The translations under genes and the position numbers were made by a program. This document shows positions 53,201-61,686 of a stretch of 64,000 bases of DNA, piece after piece. This DNA comes from Massilia polaris (lineage in GTDB: Bacteria > Pseudomonadota > Gammaproteobacteria > Burkholderiales > Burkholderiaceae_D). Within the stretch, counting starts at the first letter, position 1. Every line of letters starts with the position of its first letter. The notes under the pieces were generated by a model. The model saw only the letters and a program-made list of their open reading frames with translations, was not told the DNA's origin and did no database searches. The DNA lies in assembly GCF_012927275.1 (NCBI RefSeq), contig NZ_JABBGG010000003.1:310001-374000 (forward strand), in the 5' to 3' direction.

Positions 53201-53662
53201 CTACTTGTCCTGCGTGTGCCGGACGAGGCTGTCGCGCAGGGTGACGACGGCTGTCTGAATTTTGGGGATGTCCTCGGCAGTGAGTCCGGAAGCCTTGATG
53301 AGGTTCACATCGAGCCCCTTCTCGCGCAGCGCCCGGCCGGCGTCCGTCAGGCTGACCAGCACCTGGCGCTCGTCCGTGGTACTGCGCTTCCGGTTCAGGT
53401 AGCCGAGCGACTCCAGTTTCTTGAGGATCGGCGTCAGGGTGTTGGACTCGAGGAACAGTTTCTCGCCCAGGCTGCTGACCGTCTGCATGTCTTCCTCCCA
53501 CAAAGCGATGATCGCGATGTACTGGGTGTAGGTCAGGCCCAATTCCTCAAGGATGGGACGGTAGGCCCGGCCGAAGGCCAGGTTGGCGGAATAGATCGCA
53601 AAGCACAGGAAATCGGCGAGCTTCGGGCTCTTTGGATCTACGGGGTCGGTCGGGTTCATCAT
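53201..53662 (-). CDS. ohrR: OhrR-type MarR regulator 1 (organic peroxide sensor)
   Basis: About 153 residues from the first of two ATGs at 53662. Near the N-terminus LADFLCFAIYSANLAFGRAY carries the conserved reactive Cys of OhrR. It is followed by the winged-helix domain (LFLESNTLTPILKKLESLGY, DERQVLVSLTDAG). Oxidation of that Cys by organic peroxides releases DNA in the family. It is convergent with the hydrolase at 52107 and divergent from doxX, with a dyad between. A close paralogue is at 60289. Confidence 0.88.
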   Translation of the reverse strand: MMNPTDPVDPKSPKLADFLCFAIYSANLAFGRAYRPILEELGLTYTQYIAIIALWEEDMQTVSSLGEKLFLESNTLTPILKKLESLGYLNRKRSTTDERQVLVSLTDAGRALREKGLDVNLIKASGLTAEDIPKIQTAVVTLRDSLVRHTQDK

Positions 53663-53711
53663 CGTCCAGTTGATCAGAGGGCAATGCCTCACATACTCAA
53701 ATTATATATCG

Positions 53712-53735
53712 AATGCGATGTAATCGGTTCGCATT
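53712..53735. promoter_or_regulatory. OhrR-like operator between ohrR 1 and doxX
   Basis: AATGCGA (53712-53718) and TCGCATT (53729-53735) are inverted, with CGATGTAATCG at 53716-53726. A minus-strand -10 TATAAT (53701-53706) lies alongside. The layout matches the ohrR 2 promoter at 60789-60816. Confidence 0.65.
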
Positions 53736-53781
53736 GACGCCCCACATTTAACACTCTTTCTACTTTGATTGGCACATTTTT

Positions 53782-54267
53782 ATGAAAACCACTAATTCGC
53801 CTTTGGCCTCTCTTGCTTTTCCGCCTAATAGCAAGGCGATTCCGACCGCGACGTTTTCACGTGTTTTGCCCGATGCGCTGCTGCTGCTGGTGGCCCGTTT
53901 TGGCATTGCCACCATTTTCTGGATGGCCGGCCGCACCAAGGTGCAGGGCTTCACCATACGGCCGCTAACGTATGAACTGTTCCGCTCCGAATACGCGCTG
54001 CCAGTGATTTCGCCCGAGCTGGCGGCCCAGCTGGCCACCGGCGCCGAGCACCTGCTGCCGCTGCTGCTGGTGCTCGGCCTGTTCACCCGCCCTGCCGCCC
54101 TGGCGCTGCTGGGCATGACGGCCGTGATCCAGCTGCTGGTGTACCCGTCGGCATGGCCGGCGCACCTGTCCTGGGCCGGCCTGCTGCTGCCGCTGATCGC
54201 CAAGGGCGGCGGCGCCTGGTCGCTCGACAGCCTGATCGCCCGCCTGCGTTCGGGAGCATCCAAATGA
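53782..54267 (+). CDS. DoxX-family membrane protein
   Basis: The protein has 161 residues with about four hydrophobic helices ([64 protein letters not shown]). It includes the DoxX-typical lines [12 protein letters not shown] and [13 protein letters not shown]. It is an integral inner-membrane protein, often encoded with bufferin and DUF692 genes; a redox or quinone-linked role is inferred only. Divergent from ohrR 1. The ribosome site before ATG 53782 is weak. Its stop overlaps the start of the acetamidase remnant (ATGA, 54264-54267). Confidence 0.85.
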   Translation: MKTTNSPLASLAFPPNSKAIPTATFSRVLPDALLLLVARFGIATIFWMAGRTKVQGFTIRPLTYELFRSEYALPVISPELAAQLATGAEHLLPLLLVLGLFTRPAALALLGMTAVIQLLVYPSAWPAHLSWAGLLLPLIAKGGGAWSLDSLIARLRSGASK

Positions 54268-55352
54268 GCAAGGCCGTCGCAGCGCGCGCCAGCGTGGGCC
54301 TGCTGCGGGTCGACAGCTACACCAACGGCCTGATCGGCCCCAGCCAGCCGATGCTCGGACCGCTGGCCGACGGCGCCAGGCTCATTACCGGCACGCCCTG
54401 GGCTGCTGGGGACCGATGATCACGTCCGCCTTCCAGGCTGCGATCCGCTGCAACAACTGCGGAGCCGAAGTGAGCGCCTTCCGCTTCGCCCACGGCTACG
54501 TGATCGTGCTCGATGCGGAGAACCAGGTCAGCCTGACCGTCAACCAGCAAGTGGCCGACCGGCTGGCGGGCAAGGCCTCGGCCATGTCGGCGCTGCCCGA
54601 ATTCGCGGCCCAGCACTGGATCCTGTCGCTGGCGCGCGCCGACATGCCGGGCGTGGCCGCGCACATGCGTCCCTTCCTCGGCAACATCCCCCCTCGCGCG
54701 ACCTGCCCGATTCGCACAACTGCGCCGATTTCGGCCAGTACCCGGTCGGCGCGTCGCACCGCTACGGCATGACGCACGACGAACTGCACGCCGCCAAGAC
54801 CGACGGCCACATGGACACCTACTCGGTGCGTGACGGCTGCATCCTGATCTGCCCGGTCAAAGTGCCGGGCGCCGGCGTCTACATGGGCGACATGCACGCG
54901 CAGCAGGGCAATGGCGAGATCGCCGGGCACGCCACCGACGTCTCAGGCGAGACCGAGCTGACAGTGGAAGTCATCAAGTGGCTCACTCAGGACGGCCCGG
55001 TGCTGCTGCAGAACTGGACGACCTGCCGCCAATGGCGCGACCGATGAATGCCGGACAGCGGCGCCGCATGGAAGAACTGGGCGCGTGCTGGGGCCAGAAG
55101 GAAATCGAGGCGAGTGGACCGCTGACCTTCATTGGCAGCGGCGCCAAACTGAACGCGGCCACCGAGAATGGCTTGCAGCGCGCAGCCAAGGCCACCGGCC
55201 TGGCGTATGACGAGGTGCTGAACCGGGCTACGATCACCGGCTCGATCGAGATCAGCAGGCTGCCGGGGACGGTCAGGGTCACGCTCCTGTGCCCGTTCAC
55301 GCTGGACCGGATGGGGATCGGGCACTTGGTGCGGGCGAAGTACGAGCTGTAA
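54264..55352 (+). pseudogene. Acetamidase/formamidase family gene, multiply frameshifted
   Basis: Pieces in different frames line up with one protein: YTNGLIGPSQPMLGPLADGA; GCWGPMIT then RCNNCGAEVSAFRFAHGYVI; ADMPGVAAHMRPFLGNIP; DSHNCADFGQYPVG; THDELHAAKTDGHMD with ICPVKVPGAGVYMGDMHAQQ; and finally GPLTFIGSGAKLNAATENGL. At least three indels, two at C/G runs, and an internal loss of about 60 residues after MITSAFQ are needed to explain it. Intact enzymes release ammonia from short amides. Translational overlap with doxX remains. Confidence 0.8.
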
Positions 55353-55421
55353 CAACCGAGCATGGCGGAAAAACGTGCGGCGAGCGTTTCCGCCATGCGG
55401 CCCGGGGTAGGCGATGCGTGA

Positions 55422-55889
55422 TCAGGGCGCCGATCCGAACTCCACGGCCAGTTGCCTCATCTGCGTGCGGACGCTCACCAGCTCCTCGAGCATGCTGTCG
55501 AGCTCGGCATTTGATGCGCCCTGGAGGTCCCGGCTCGCGCGTTCGAGCTTTTGCATCCCTGCGAGCAGGCCCTTGAAGCGCGCATCCTGTCCAGCGGACA
55601 CCCTCTTTTCGGCAATAAATTGCTCGGTCATGCTTGCGGCCCACGCAACTTCCTCATCGCGCTTGGCGCCTTTCGGTGCGTCCACGCCAGTCAGCCCGCT
55701 CACCAGCAGGGTCAGGTCGGTACCCAGCCGGCCGTAACCGTAAATGACTTTCCCCAACCTTTCGTCATCCACATCGACCTCGAGCGGGCCCGCCACGATG
55801 GATCCTGGGACGCCGGTGGCAGGCACTGTTGCCGTTTGCGCAAAGCAATAGCTTGAGAGCGACAGCAAACCGAGTAGTAGCACTTTCAT
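55422..55889 (-). CDS. Hypothetical exported protein
   Basis: About 155 residues from ATG 55889. A signal peptide (MKVLLLGLLSLSSYCFAQ) precedes a mature, probably helical protein (RDEEVAWAASMTEQFIAEKR, LLAGMQKLERASRDLQGASN). I do not recognise it. It is monocistronic on the minus strand between the acetamidase remnant and an AT-rich intergenic region. Nothing nearby indicates its role. Confidence 0.7.
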   Translation of the reverse strand: MKVLLLGLLSLSSYCFAQTATVPATGVPGSIVAGPLEVDVDDERLGKVIYGYGRLGTDLTLLVSGLTGVDAPKGAKRDEEVAWAASMTEQFIAEKRVSAGQDARFKGLLAGMQKLERASRDLQGASNAELDSMLEELVSVRTQMRQLAVEFGSAP

Positions 55890-55904
55890 CTTAGCCGGGT
55901 CCAT

Positions 55905-56490
55905 CCATCTGGATTAATCAGCCATTATCCGTGACGGTGCAACGTTGGATCGCTTACGCCATGGCGCTTACAAACTTGTGCTCGATGGGGATAGCTATCG
56001 TGCCCTGTCACCTGCGTCAGAAGCGTCCAAACCGCCAACCGAAAAGGGGCGCAAGGCGGCGCCGCTATGATTGTTGACTAACGATATAAATCGTTTATAT
56101 CGTTAATAAATATGAGGGGAGAGATTCGTTCCGGACCAAGCCGGCGTGAGTTACCCCTCTTTACCTTAGTCGGCTTCCGGGTTGGCTCCCAAAGCCCGAC
56201 TTCAGACAATCTGGGGCGCTTCCGACAACTCTTGGAACGACCGCTGTCCCCTTACCTGCCTCCCATCACTTTAAAATTGGCTGGCCGCTTCTTTTTACAC
56301 TGCAGACGTTGCTTTTTATGCCATTTTTAATCAAAACCCTTACTCAGGCAAGATTATCTGCTAGTCTCATTGCTGCGAGCACTTCGAAAAAATATCGTCT
56401 CGATTGGCTATTTCATTGCCTTGCGATCTGACGATTGATAGTCCAATTGCCAGTTAGGTGACATCTCACTGACTATGTAACTGGTGAAAA
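55905..56490. other. AT-rich intergenic region before the GGDEF-EAL gene
   Basis: No confident gene is present. A 72-codon frame at 56112-56330 has no ribosome site and is doubtful. The region holds the 25-bp dyad at 56080-56104, described separately, and falls steadily in GC toward the gene at 56491. Confidence 0.4.
56080..56104. promoter_or_regulatory. 25-bp palindrome overlapping a promoter
   Basis: AACGATATAAA and TTTATATCGTT are perfect 11-bp arms separated by TCG. TTGACT (56074-56079) just upstream could be a -35 box with a -10 inside the right arm. A related sequence ATCGTTTATACGAT lies at about 33741, at the other accessory region. It resembles an XRE or antitoxin operator, but no such gene adjoins. 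Confidence 0.5.
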
Positions 56491-59400
56491 ATGAACTCAG
56501 CTCCATTCCCGCATAACGAGAAAGAACGTCTTGCAGCACTGCAAGCGCTCGACATTCTTGACACGTCCCCCGAAGCCGAATTTGATGTATTGGTACGCAT
56601 CGCATCGATGACCTGCGGAGTTCCAATCTCATTGATCAGTTTGGTCGATACCGAACGACAATGGTTTAAAGCCAACATAGGTTTACCCGGCGTGTCCGAA
56701 ACACCACGCGATGTCGCATTCTGCGCGCACGCCATTCTGGGCAATGACCTGTTTGAAGTACCAGACGCGACGCAAGATAGTCGTTTCGCCGACAATCCCC
56801 TCGTCGCCGGCAACCCAGATATTCGTTTTTATGCCGGCGCACCGATTGTCTTGAGCGATGGCAATCGTGTCGGCACGCTATGCGTCATTGACCGGCAACC
56901 CCGGCAACTGGATGACAAGCAACGCGAGATTTTGCGCTGCTTGGCGCTTGCTGCAGCCGCATCGCTGGAAGGTCGACGTGCTGTGCGTCTGCTTCAACAA
57001 GCCACGCAAAATTTACAAGTCAGCGAAGATCACTTGCGCCAATTGTATGAAGCCACACCTGCCATGTTGCACTCGATCGATGCGCAAGGGAGAATGAAGG
57101 CTGTCAGCAATACATGGCTGTCTAGACTCGGGTATACCCGCGACGAAGTTCTGGGCCATTTTTCTTCAGAATACTTGACAAAAGAATCGCGTGAGTATGC
57201 GAAAAATGTGGTGTTACCCACATTTTTCAAAACAGGCCGCTGCGAAAAAATTGAGTATCAAATGGTCGCCAAAGATGGCGCAATAGTTGACGTGCTTTTG
57301 TCCGGCATTCTCGAATACGATGCAGAAGGTAAGCCCTATCATAGCCTCGCGATCATTGAAGATGTCACGCAACGCCGTATCATCGAGCGAAAGTTGGAAC
57401 AGAAGCATCAACGCTTGGCGCAAATTGTTGACAGCACCAACTCGGGTACGTGGGAATGGAATGTCCAGACAGGGCAAGTTGTTTTCAACGAGCGCTGGGC
57501 TGAGATCATTGGGGAATCCTTAGCCAATCTTGCTCCTTTATCGATTCAAACATGGATTGATAACACGCACCCTGAAGACTTGAAGCGTTCTGGCGCGTTG
57601 CTTGATTTACATTTTGCAGATCAAAACGTGCGTTATGAATGCCAAGTGCGCATGCGTCACCGTGATGGGCATTGGGTCTGGGTACGTAGTCGCGGTCGCG
57701 TCATGTCCTGGGATGCCGACGGCAAACCGGAATGGATGTTTGGTACCCATGAAGATATAACGGAACGTATTACTGAGCAGCAGGCATTGCAAAAAGCAAG
57801 GGAGCGCGTGTCTCTGGCGACAGACTCTGGACATATCGGTATTTGGGATTGGGATATCGCCGCCAACACTTTAGTTTGGGATCCATGGATGTATCACTTG
57901 TACGGTGTTACTCCACGCGACGAGGTCGCGCCGTACGACCTATGGTCGCAACACGTTCATCCAGAAGACCTCAAACAGGCTGAACAGGCATTGCAGGATG
58001 GTATATCCGGCGTGAAGCCGTTCGACACAGAATTTCGTATCGTTTTGGACGACGGCAGCATTCACCACCTACACGGCACAGGACGCGTCACCCGAGATGA
58101 TGCAGGACGCCCTCTGCGCATGGTTGGTGCCAATTGGGATGTCACCGAGGCGCGACGCTTGACTTCAGAATTGGCTGAGCAACACGAGCTGCTTCAAGTC
58201 ACCTTGCGCTCCATTGGGGATGCCGTCATCACTACCGATGCCGAAGGTAATGTAACCTGGCTCAACCCAGTGGCAGAACGCATGACGGGATGGCTTGCCT
58301 TGGAAGGACTGGGTAGGCCGTTAAGCCAAGTTTTTCGTATCGTCAATGAAGAAACACGCAAACCGACCGAGAACCCGGTTTTAGCCTGCCTGGAGCAGGA
58401 CAAGATTGTTGGTTTGGCCAACCACACCATACTGATTTCACGCAATGGTGATGAATTCGGCATCGAATATTCCGCCGCACCAATTCGCAATGCAAAAGGC
58501 GTGTTACTAGGTGAAGTGCTGGTGTTCCATGATGTCACCGAACAGCGTCGCCTTTCAAATGAAATGAGTTATCGTGCTACCCATGATGCACTCACGGGAC
58601 TGACCAATCGTGCAGAGTTTGAAACGCGGCTAAGCAGAACTTTACAAAAAGCGCATGAAGACCGCAGCGAACATTTTTTGCTCTACATCGATCTCGACCA
58701 GTTCAAACTGGTGAATGATTCTTGCGGGCATGTGATCGGGGATCAGCTTTTGCAACAAGTGTCCAAGTTGCTGTCATATTCTGTGCGTGATCGCGATACC
58801 TTGGCGCGGTTAGGCGGCGATGAGTTCGCCATCATTCTGGAACATTGCACTGCCGCACCAGCACAACGGGTGGCGCAACAGATTTGCGAACGGATGTTTG
58901 ATTTCCGCTTCATGCATGATGGCAAGCGGTTCCGGATCGGTACGAGTATTGGTTTGGTGCCAGTAGACAGCCGGTGGGCAACGACGGAATCCATCATGCA
59001 AGCTGCCGATACATCCTGTTATGCGGCAAAAGAAGCGGGACGTAATCGCGTGCATGCATGGTTTGACTCAGATTTGGCGATGCGGACACGGCACGGTGAA
59101 ATGCAATGGACTAACCGTATCGGCAAAGCATTGGATGAAGACTTGTTCGTGCTGTTTGCCCAACGGATTACACCACTAAACGATGCACCACAAGGCGTGC
59201 ATGCCGAAGTGCTGCTGCGTATGATTGATAGTGACGGCACTCTGATTCCTCCTGGTGCATTCTTGCCTGCTGCGGAACGATTTCATCTGGCGTCACGCAT
59301 TGACCGGTGGGTATTCAAACGTGCCGTCGATTGGATGAAAGCGCTGCCATCTTTGGATGCGATTGAAAACATCAGCATCAATTTGTCCGGTCAATCCGTT

Positions 59401-59868
59401 GGTGACCGCGCATTTCATCGATGGGCAATTGAACTATTGAATGAGGCTGGTTCCAAGCTTTGTCAGAAGCTGTGCATCGAAATAACAGAAACGGCAGCCG
59501 TGACTAACCTTGCTGATGCAGCATTGTTTATCGAACAGGTACATGCAGTAGGTATCAAAGTAGCGCTTGATGACTTTGGCGCGGGCGCATCTTCTTTCGG
59601 ATACTTGAAATCCTTGCCAGTCGATTTCTTGAAAATAGACGGGCAATTCATCCGCGATTTGGTAAGCGATCCGCTGGACGAGGCGTCCGTTCGTTGCTTC
59701 ACGGACGTCGCCAAGGTTGTAGGCGTTAAGACTGTTGCTGAATTTGTCGAAAATCAGGAAGTCCTTGAGCGATTACGCGTGATTGGCGTTGATTATGCAC
59801 AAGGATTTTTATTGCATCGACCTGCGCCGATTGACGAAATTTTGACAGCAACAATAGAGGTTAGTTAA
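56491..59868 (+). CDS. GAF-PAS(x4)-GGDEF-EAL c-di-GMP enzyme
   Basis: The protein has 1,125 residues. GAF (about 20-160: PISLISLVDTERQWFKANIG, GTLCVIDRQPRQL) is followed by four PAS/PAC units to about 690. GGDEF has an intact site ([11 protein letters not shown] near 774). The EAL domain has EVLLR near 905, ITETAAVTNLADAA, ALDDFGAGASSFGYL and FLKIDGQFI. Both synthase and phosphodiesterase sites look plausible, though EVLLR differs from canonical EALLR. No membrane segment is seen, so it is cytoplasmic. GC and codon use are visibly lower than in neighbours, consistent with horizontal acquisition. Confidence 0.93.
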   Translation: MNSAPFPHNEKERLAALQALDILDTSPEAEFDVLVRIASMTCGVPISLISLVDTERQWFKANIGLPGVSETPRDVAFCAHAILGNDLFEVPDATQDSRFADNPLVAGNPDIRFYAGAPIVLSDGNRVGTLCVIDRQPRQLDDKQREILRCLALAAAASLEGRRAVRLLQQATQNLQVSEDHLRQLYEATPAMLHSIDAQGRMKAVSNTWLSRLGYTRDEVLGHFSSEYLTKESREYAKNVVLPTFFKTGRCEKIEYQMVAKDGAIVDVLLSGILEYDAEGKPYHSLAIIEDVTQRRIIERKLEQKHQRLAQIVDSTNSGTWEWNVQTGQVVFNERWAEIIGESLANLAPLSIQTWIDNTHPEDLKRSGALLDLHFADQNVRYECQVRMRHRDGHWVWVRSRGRVMSWDADGKPEWMFGTHEDITERITEQQALQKARERVSLATDSGHIGIWDWDIAANTLVWDPWMYHLYGVTPRDEVAPYDLWSQHVHPEDLKQAEQALQDGISGVKPFDTEFRIVLDDGSIHHLHGTGRVTRDDAGRPLRMVGANWDVTEARRLTSELAEQHELLQVTLRSIGDAVITTDAEGNVTWLNPVAERMTGWLALEGLGRPLSQVFRIVNEETRKPTENPVLACLEQDKIVGLANHTILISRNGDEFGIEYSAAPIRNAKGVLLGEVLVFHDVTEQRRLSNEMSYRATHDALTGLTNRAEFETRLSRTLQKAHEDRSEHFLLYIDLDQFKLVNDSCGHVIGDQLLQQVSKLLSYSVRDRDTLARLGGDEFAIILEHCTAAPAQRVAQQICERMFDFRFMHDGKRFRIGTSIGLVPVDSRWATTESIMQAADTSCYAAKEAGRNRVHAWFDSDLAMRTRHGEMQWTNRIGKALDEDLFVLFAQRITPLNDAPQGVHAEVLLRMIDSDGTLIPPGAFLPAAERFHLASRIDRWVFKRAVDWMKALPSLDAIENISINLSGQSVGDRAFHRWAIELLNEAGSKLCQKLCIEITETAAVTNLADAALFIEQVHAVGIKVALDDFGAGASSFGYLKSLPVDFLKIDGQFIRDLVSDPLDEASVRCFTDVAKVVGVKTVAEFVENQEVLERLRVIGVDYAQGFLLHRPAPIDEILTATIEVS

Positions 59869-60288
59869 TCGTTGTTGCAAACTTCATTGGCTAAGGAATA
59901 ATCTTGCAATTTCAATTGCAGACTTAATGTTACTATATCGCGATTTGTCCGCTATGGTTTGATAGCCGGACATATTAAGCGTTATATTTTTATTGTTTTT
60001 ATGACTGCGAATGGGCCGACTGTTGTCGATTGTACTCGACTGCGGGCCATCCACTAAAAGTGGCTTCCTTGCCGTTCGCAGCATCCCGGCGCCGCTTCGG
60101 CTCGAGACCAAACGTCGGTCCCCCTGGGTAGCAATTTCACCGAAAAACGGCATTCGTGTCGAAAACGAAGTTGCAAAAACCGTCGAAATCGATCATTCTT
60201 GCAACCCAAGTTTGAGCTCCTGAAATCATTGGCCAACGTGGCGCCATTACGCCGAAAATGAGTGGAGCCTTAATGCCGGAAATTGACA
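59869..60288. other. Intergenic region without a gene
   Basis: AT-rich to about 60010, then mixed composition. No coding frame, RNA gene or clear repeat was found between the GGDEF-EAL stop and the ohrR 2 stop. Confidence 0.4.
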
Positions 60289-60747
60289 CTAGCCCTGCTG
60301 GGTCGACCTGACCAGGCTGTCACGCAGCGCCACCACCGATTGCTGCAGCTTCGGAATCTCATCCGCCGCCAGGCCGCAGACAGCGAACAGGTTCACGCCC
60401 AGCCCCTTTTCGCGCAGCAGCCGCCCGGCGTCGGTCAGGCTGACCAGCACTTGGCGCTCGTCGGCTTCCGCGCGGCGCCGCTCCAGGTAGCCCATCCCTT
60501 CCAGCTTTTTCAGGATCGGCGTCAGCGTGTTTGACTCGAGAAACAGTTTTTCGCCCAGGCTGCCGACGGTCTGGCTGTCATCTTCCCACAAAGCAATAAG
60601 CGCGATGTATTGGGTATAGGTCAGGCCCAGCGATTCGAGGATCGGGCGGTAGGCCTTGCCGAAGGCCAGGTTGGCCGAATAGACGGCGAAGCACAGGAAA
60701 TTCGACAGTTTCGGCGTGTCGGGGTCGTGCGGGTCGGGACGTTTCAT
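60289..60747 (-). CDS. ohrR: OhrR-type MarR regulator 2
   Basis: The protein has 152 residues. FLCFAVYSANLAFGKAYRPI carries the peroxide-sensing Cys, followed by LGLTYTQYIALIALWEDD and LFLESNTLTPILKKLEGMGY. It is a close paralogue of the regulator at 53201. It has an additional Cys (FAVCGLAADEIP), which could allow a disulphide as in two-Cys OhrR proteins. It is divergent from the ohr gene at 61238 with about 490 bp between. The ribosome site is AAAGAGG. Its own promoter contains a 15-bp dyad. Confidence 0.9.
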   Translation of the reverse strand: MKRPDPHDPDTPKLSNFLCFAVYSANLAFGKAYRPILESLGLTYTQYIALIALWEDDSQTVGSLGEKLFLESNTLTPILKKLEGMGYLERRRAEADERQVLVSLTDAGRLLREKGLGVNLFAVCGLAADEIPKLQQSVVALRDSLVRSTQQG

Positions 60748-60788
60748 GGTGAGGCCTCTTTATGACAAGACTGGCTTGCAAGGCCTCC

Positions 60789-60816
60789 ATTATACATCGA
60801 ACGCGATTTAATCGCG
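60789..60816 (-). promoter_or_regulatory. ohrR 2 promoter with OhrR-like dyad
   Basis: The minus -10 TATAAT is at 60789-60794. The perfect 15-bp dyad CGCGATT-T-AATCGCG is at 60802-60816, just upstream where the spacer lies. The shared string TCGAACGCGATTTAATCG parallels TCGAATGCGATGTAATCG at ohrR 1, pointing to one operator type. Confidence 0.7.
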
Positions 60817-60923
60817 ACTGCTTTACATTGACGCATATCTCAATAGGTCCACTGCGGGGCGCGTAGACTGCGCTTGACAGCGGATAAGACCGGCACTGGA
60901 GTGCCGATAACAGGAGGTGTTGG

Positions 60924-61028
60924 ATGCGAAAGATGGTCATCATGGCGCCGGCTGGATTTGTGTAGCGTAAGATCCAGTCCCGTATGGCGCGGCGCGCCAC
61001 GACCAGCAAGAAAATGCGCGGTTTCTAG
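60924..61028 (+). pseudogene. Small basic ORF with an internal amber codon
   Basis: AGGAGG lies 6 bp before ATG 60924. The frame reads MRKMVIMAPAGFV, amber (60963-60965), then RKIQSRMARRATTSKKMRGF and stop at 61026-61028. A TGG-to-TAG change would explain it as a 34-residue membrane-active or basic small protein. A strong terminator follows 9 bp later, so the unit has the full shape of a gene. Confidence 0.35.
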
Positions 61029-61036
61029 GCCGCAAC

Positions 61037-61068
61037 AAAGCTCCCACAGGGTATCCGGTGGGAGCTTT
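61037..61068 (+). terminator. Rho-independent terminator
   Basis: AAAGCTCCCAC (61037-61047) and GTGGGAGCTTT (61058-61068) pair over 11 bp with a 10-base loop and run into TTTTTT on the plus strand. The arms are symmetric enough to act in both directions. The only upstream plus-strand candidate is the small ORF at 60924. Confidence 0.8.
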
Positions 61069-61185
61069 TTTCATGTCCGTTGGCCTCTCCCACCCACGCA
61101 CTCCCCCGCCGCAGTTTTCCGAAAATCCCGAAAAAAAGCGCTTGACACCACCTCTCGGATGCCTCAAGACTAAATCAGTCGCACA

Positions 61186-61196
61186 CGATCAAATCG
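61186..61196 (+). promoter_or_regulatory. OhrR-like half-degenerate site before ohr copy 2
   Basis: CGATCAAATCG differs by one base from the CGATTnAATCG core and lies about 40 bp before the ohr start. A -35-like TTGACA is at 61143-61148. This is the expected place for OhrR to control ohr. Confidence 0.5.
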
Positions 61197-61237
61197 CAAG
61201 CTAAATAAAAACCCACCCATTTTTATAGGAATACATC

Positions 61238-61686
61238 ATGAGCAAAATCGACAAAGTCCTGGTCACCGGCAAAACCCACAGCACTGCGAACGACGCAGGC
61301 GGCCTTTCCCGCAGCCCGGAAGGCAAGCTGAACATCAACCTGAGCGGCACCGGAGGCGCACGCGAGCACGTGTTTGCCGACATCCCCCCCACCCGACCGC
61401 CGAACAATTGTTCGCCGGCGCCTGGTCCGCCTGCTACAGCGCCGCAGTCGGCCTGGTGGCAAAGGAAAAGAATGTGGTTCTGCCTGCGAATACGGCTATC
61501 GATATCGAAGTCGACCTGGGCGTGACGGGTAATGCCTACTTCCTGCAAGCGCGAATCAATCTCGTGGCACCCGGGCTTGACCAGGAAGTGGCTTACGCAA
61601 TCGCGCACGAAGCTGACCAGATTTGCCCGTACTCGAAAGCAGTTCGCGGCAACATTGGCGTGGTGCTGAAGGCAATCACCGCCTAG
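61238..61686 (+). pseudogene. ohr: Organic hydroperoxide resistance protein with a C7-tract frameshift (ohr copy 2)
   Basis: MSKIDKVLVTGKTHSTANDA and REHVFADIP read in frame 1. HPTAEQLFAGAWSACYSAAV (first Cys) through ICPYSKAVRGNIGVVLKAIT (second Cys) read in another. The shift falls on seven consecutive C at about 61384-61390. One C fewer or more in the right direction gives an intact Ohr of about 149 residues. Ohr reduces organic peroxides using lipoyl-dependent thiols in the cytoplasm. Everything else is intact, so slipped-strand variation or a sequencing error is as likely as true loss. ohrR 2 is divergent upstream. Confidence 0.85.

Noticed and set aside
56112-56330. 72-codon plus frame after the 25-bp palindrome
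   Set aside because: No ribosome site, unusual composition and no recognisable domain.
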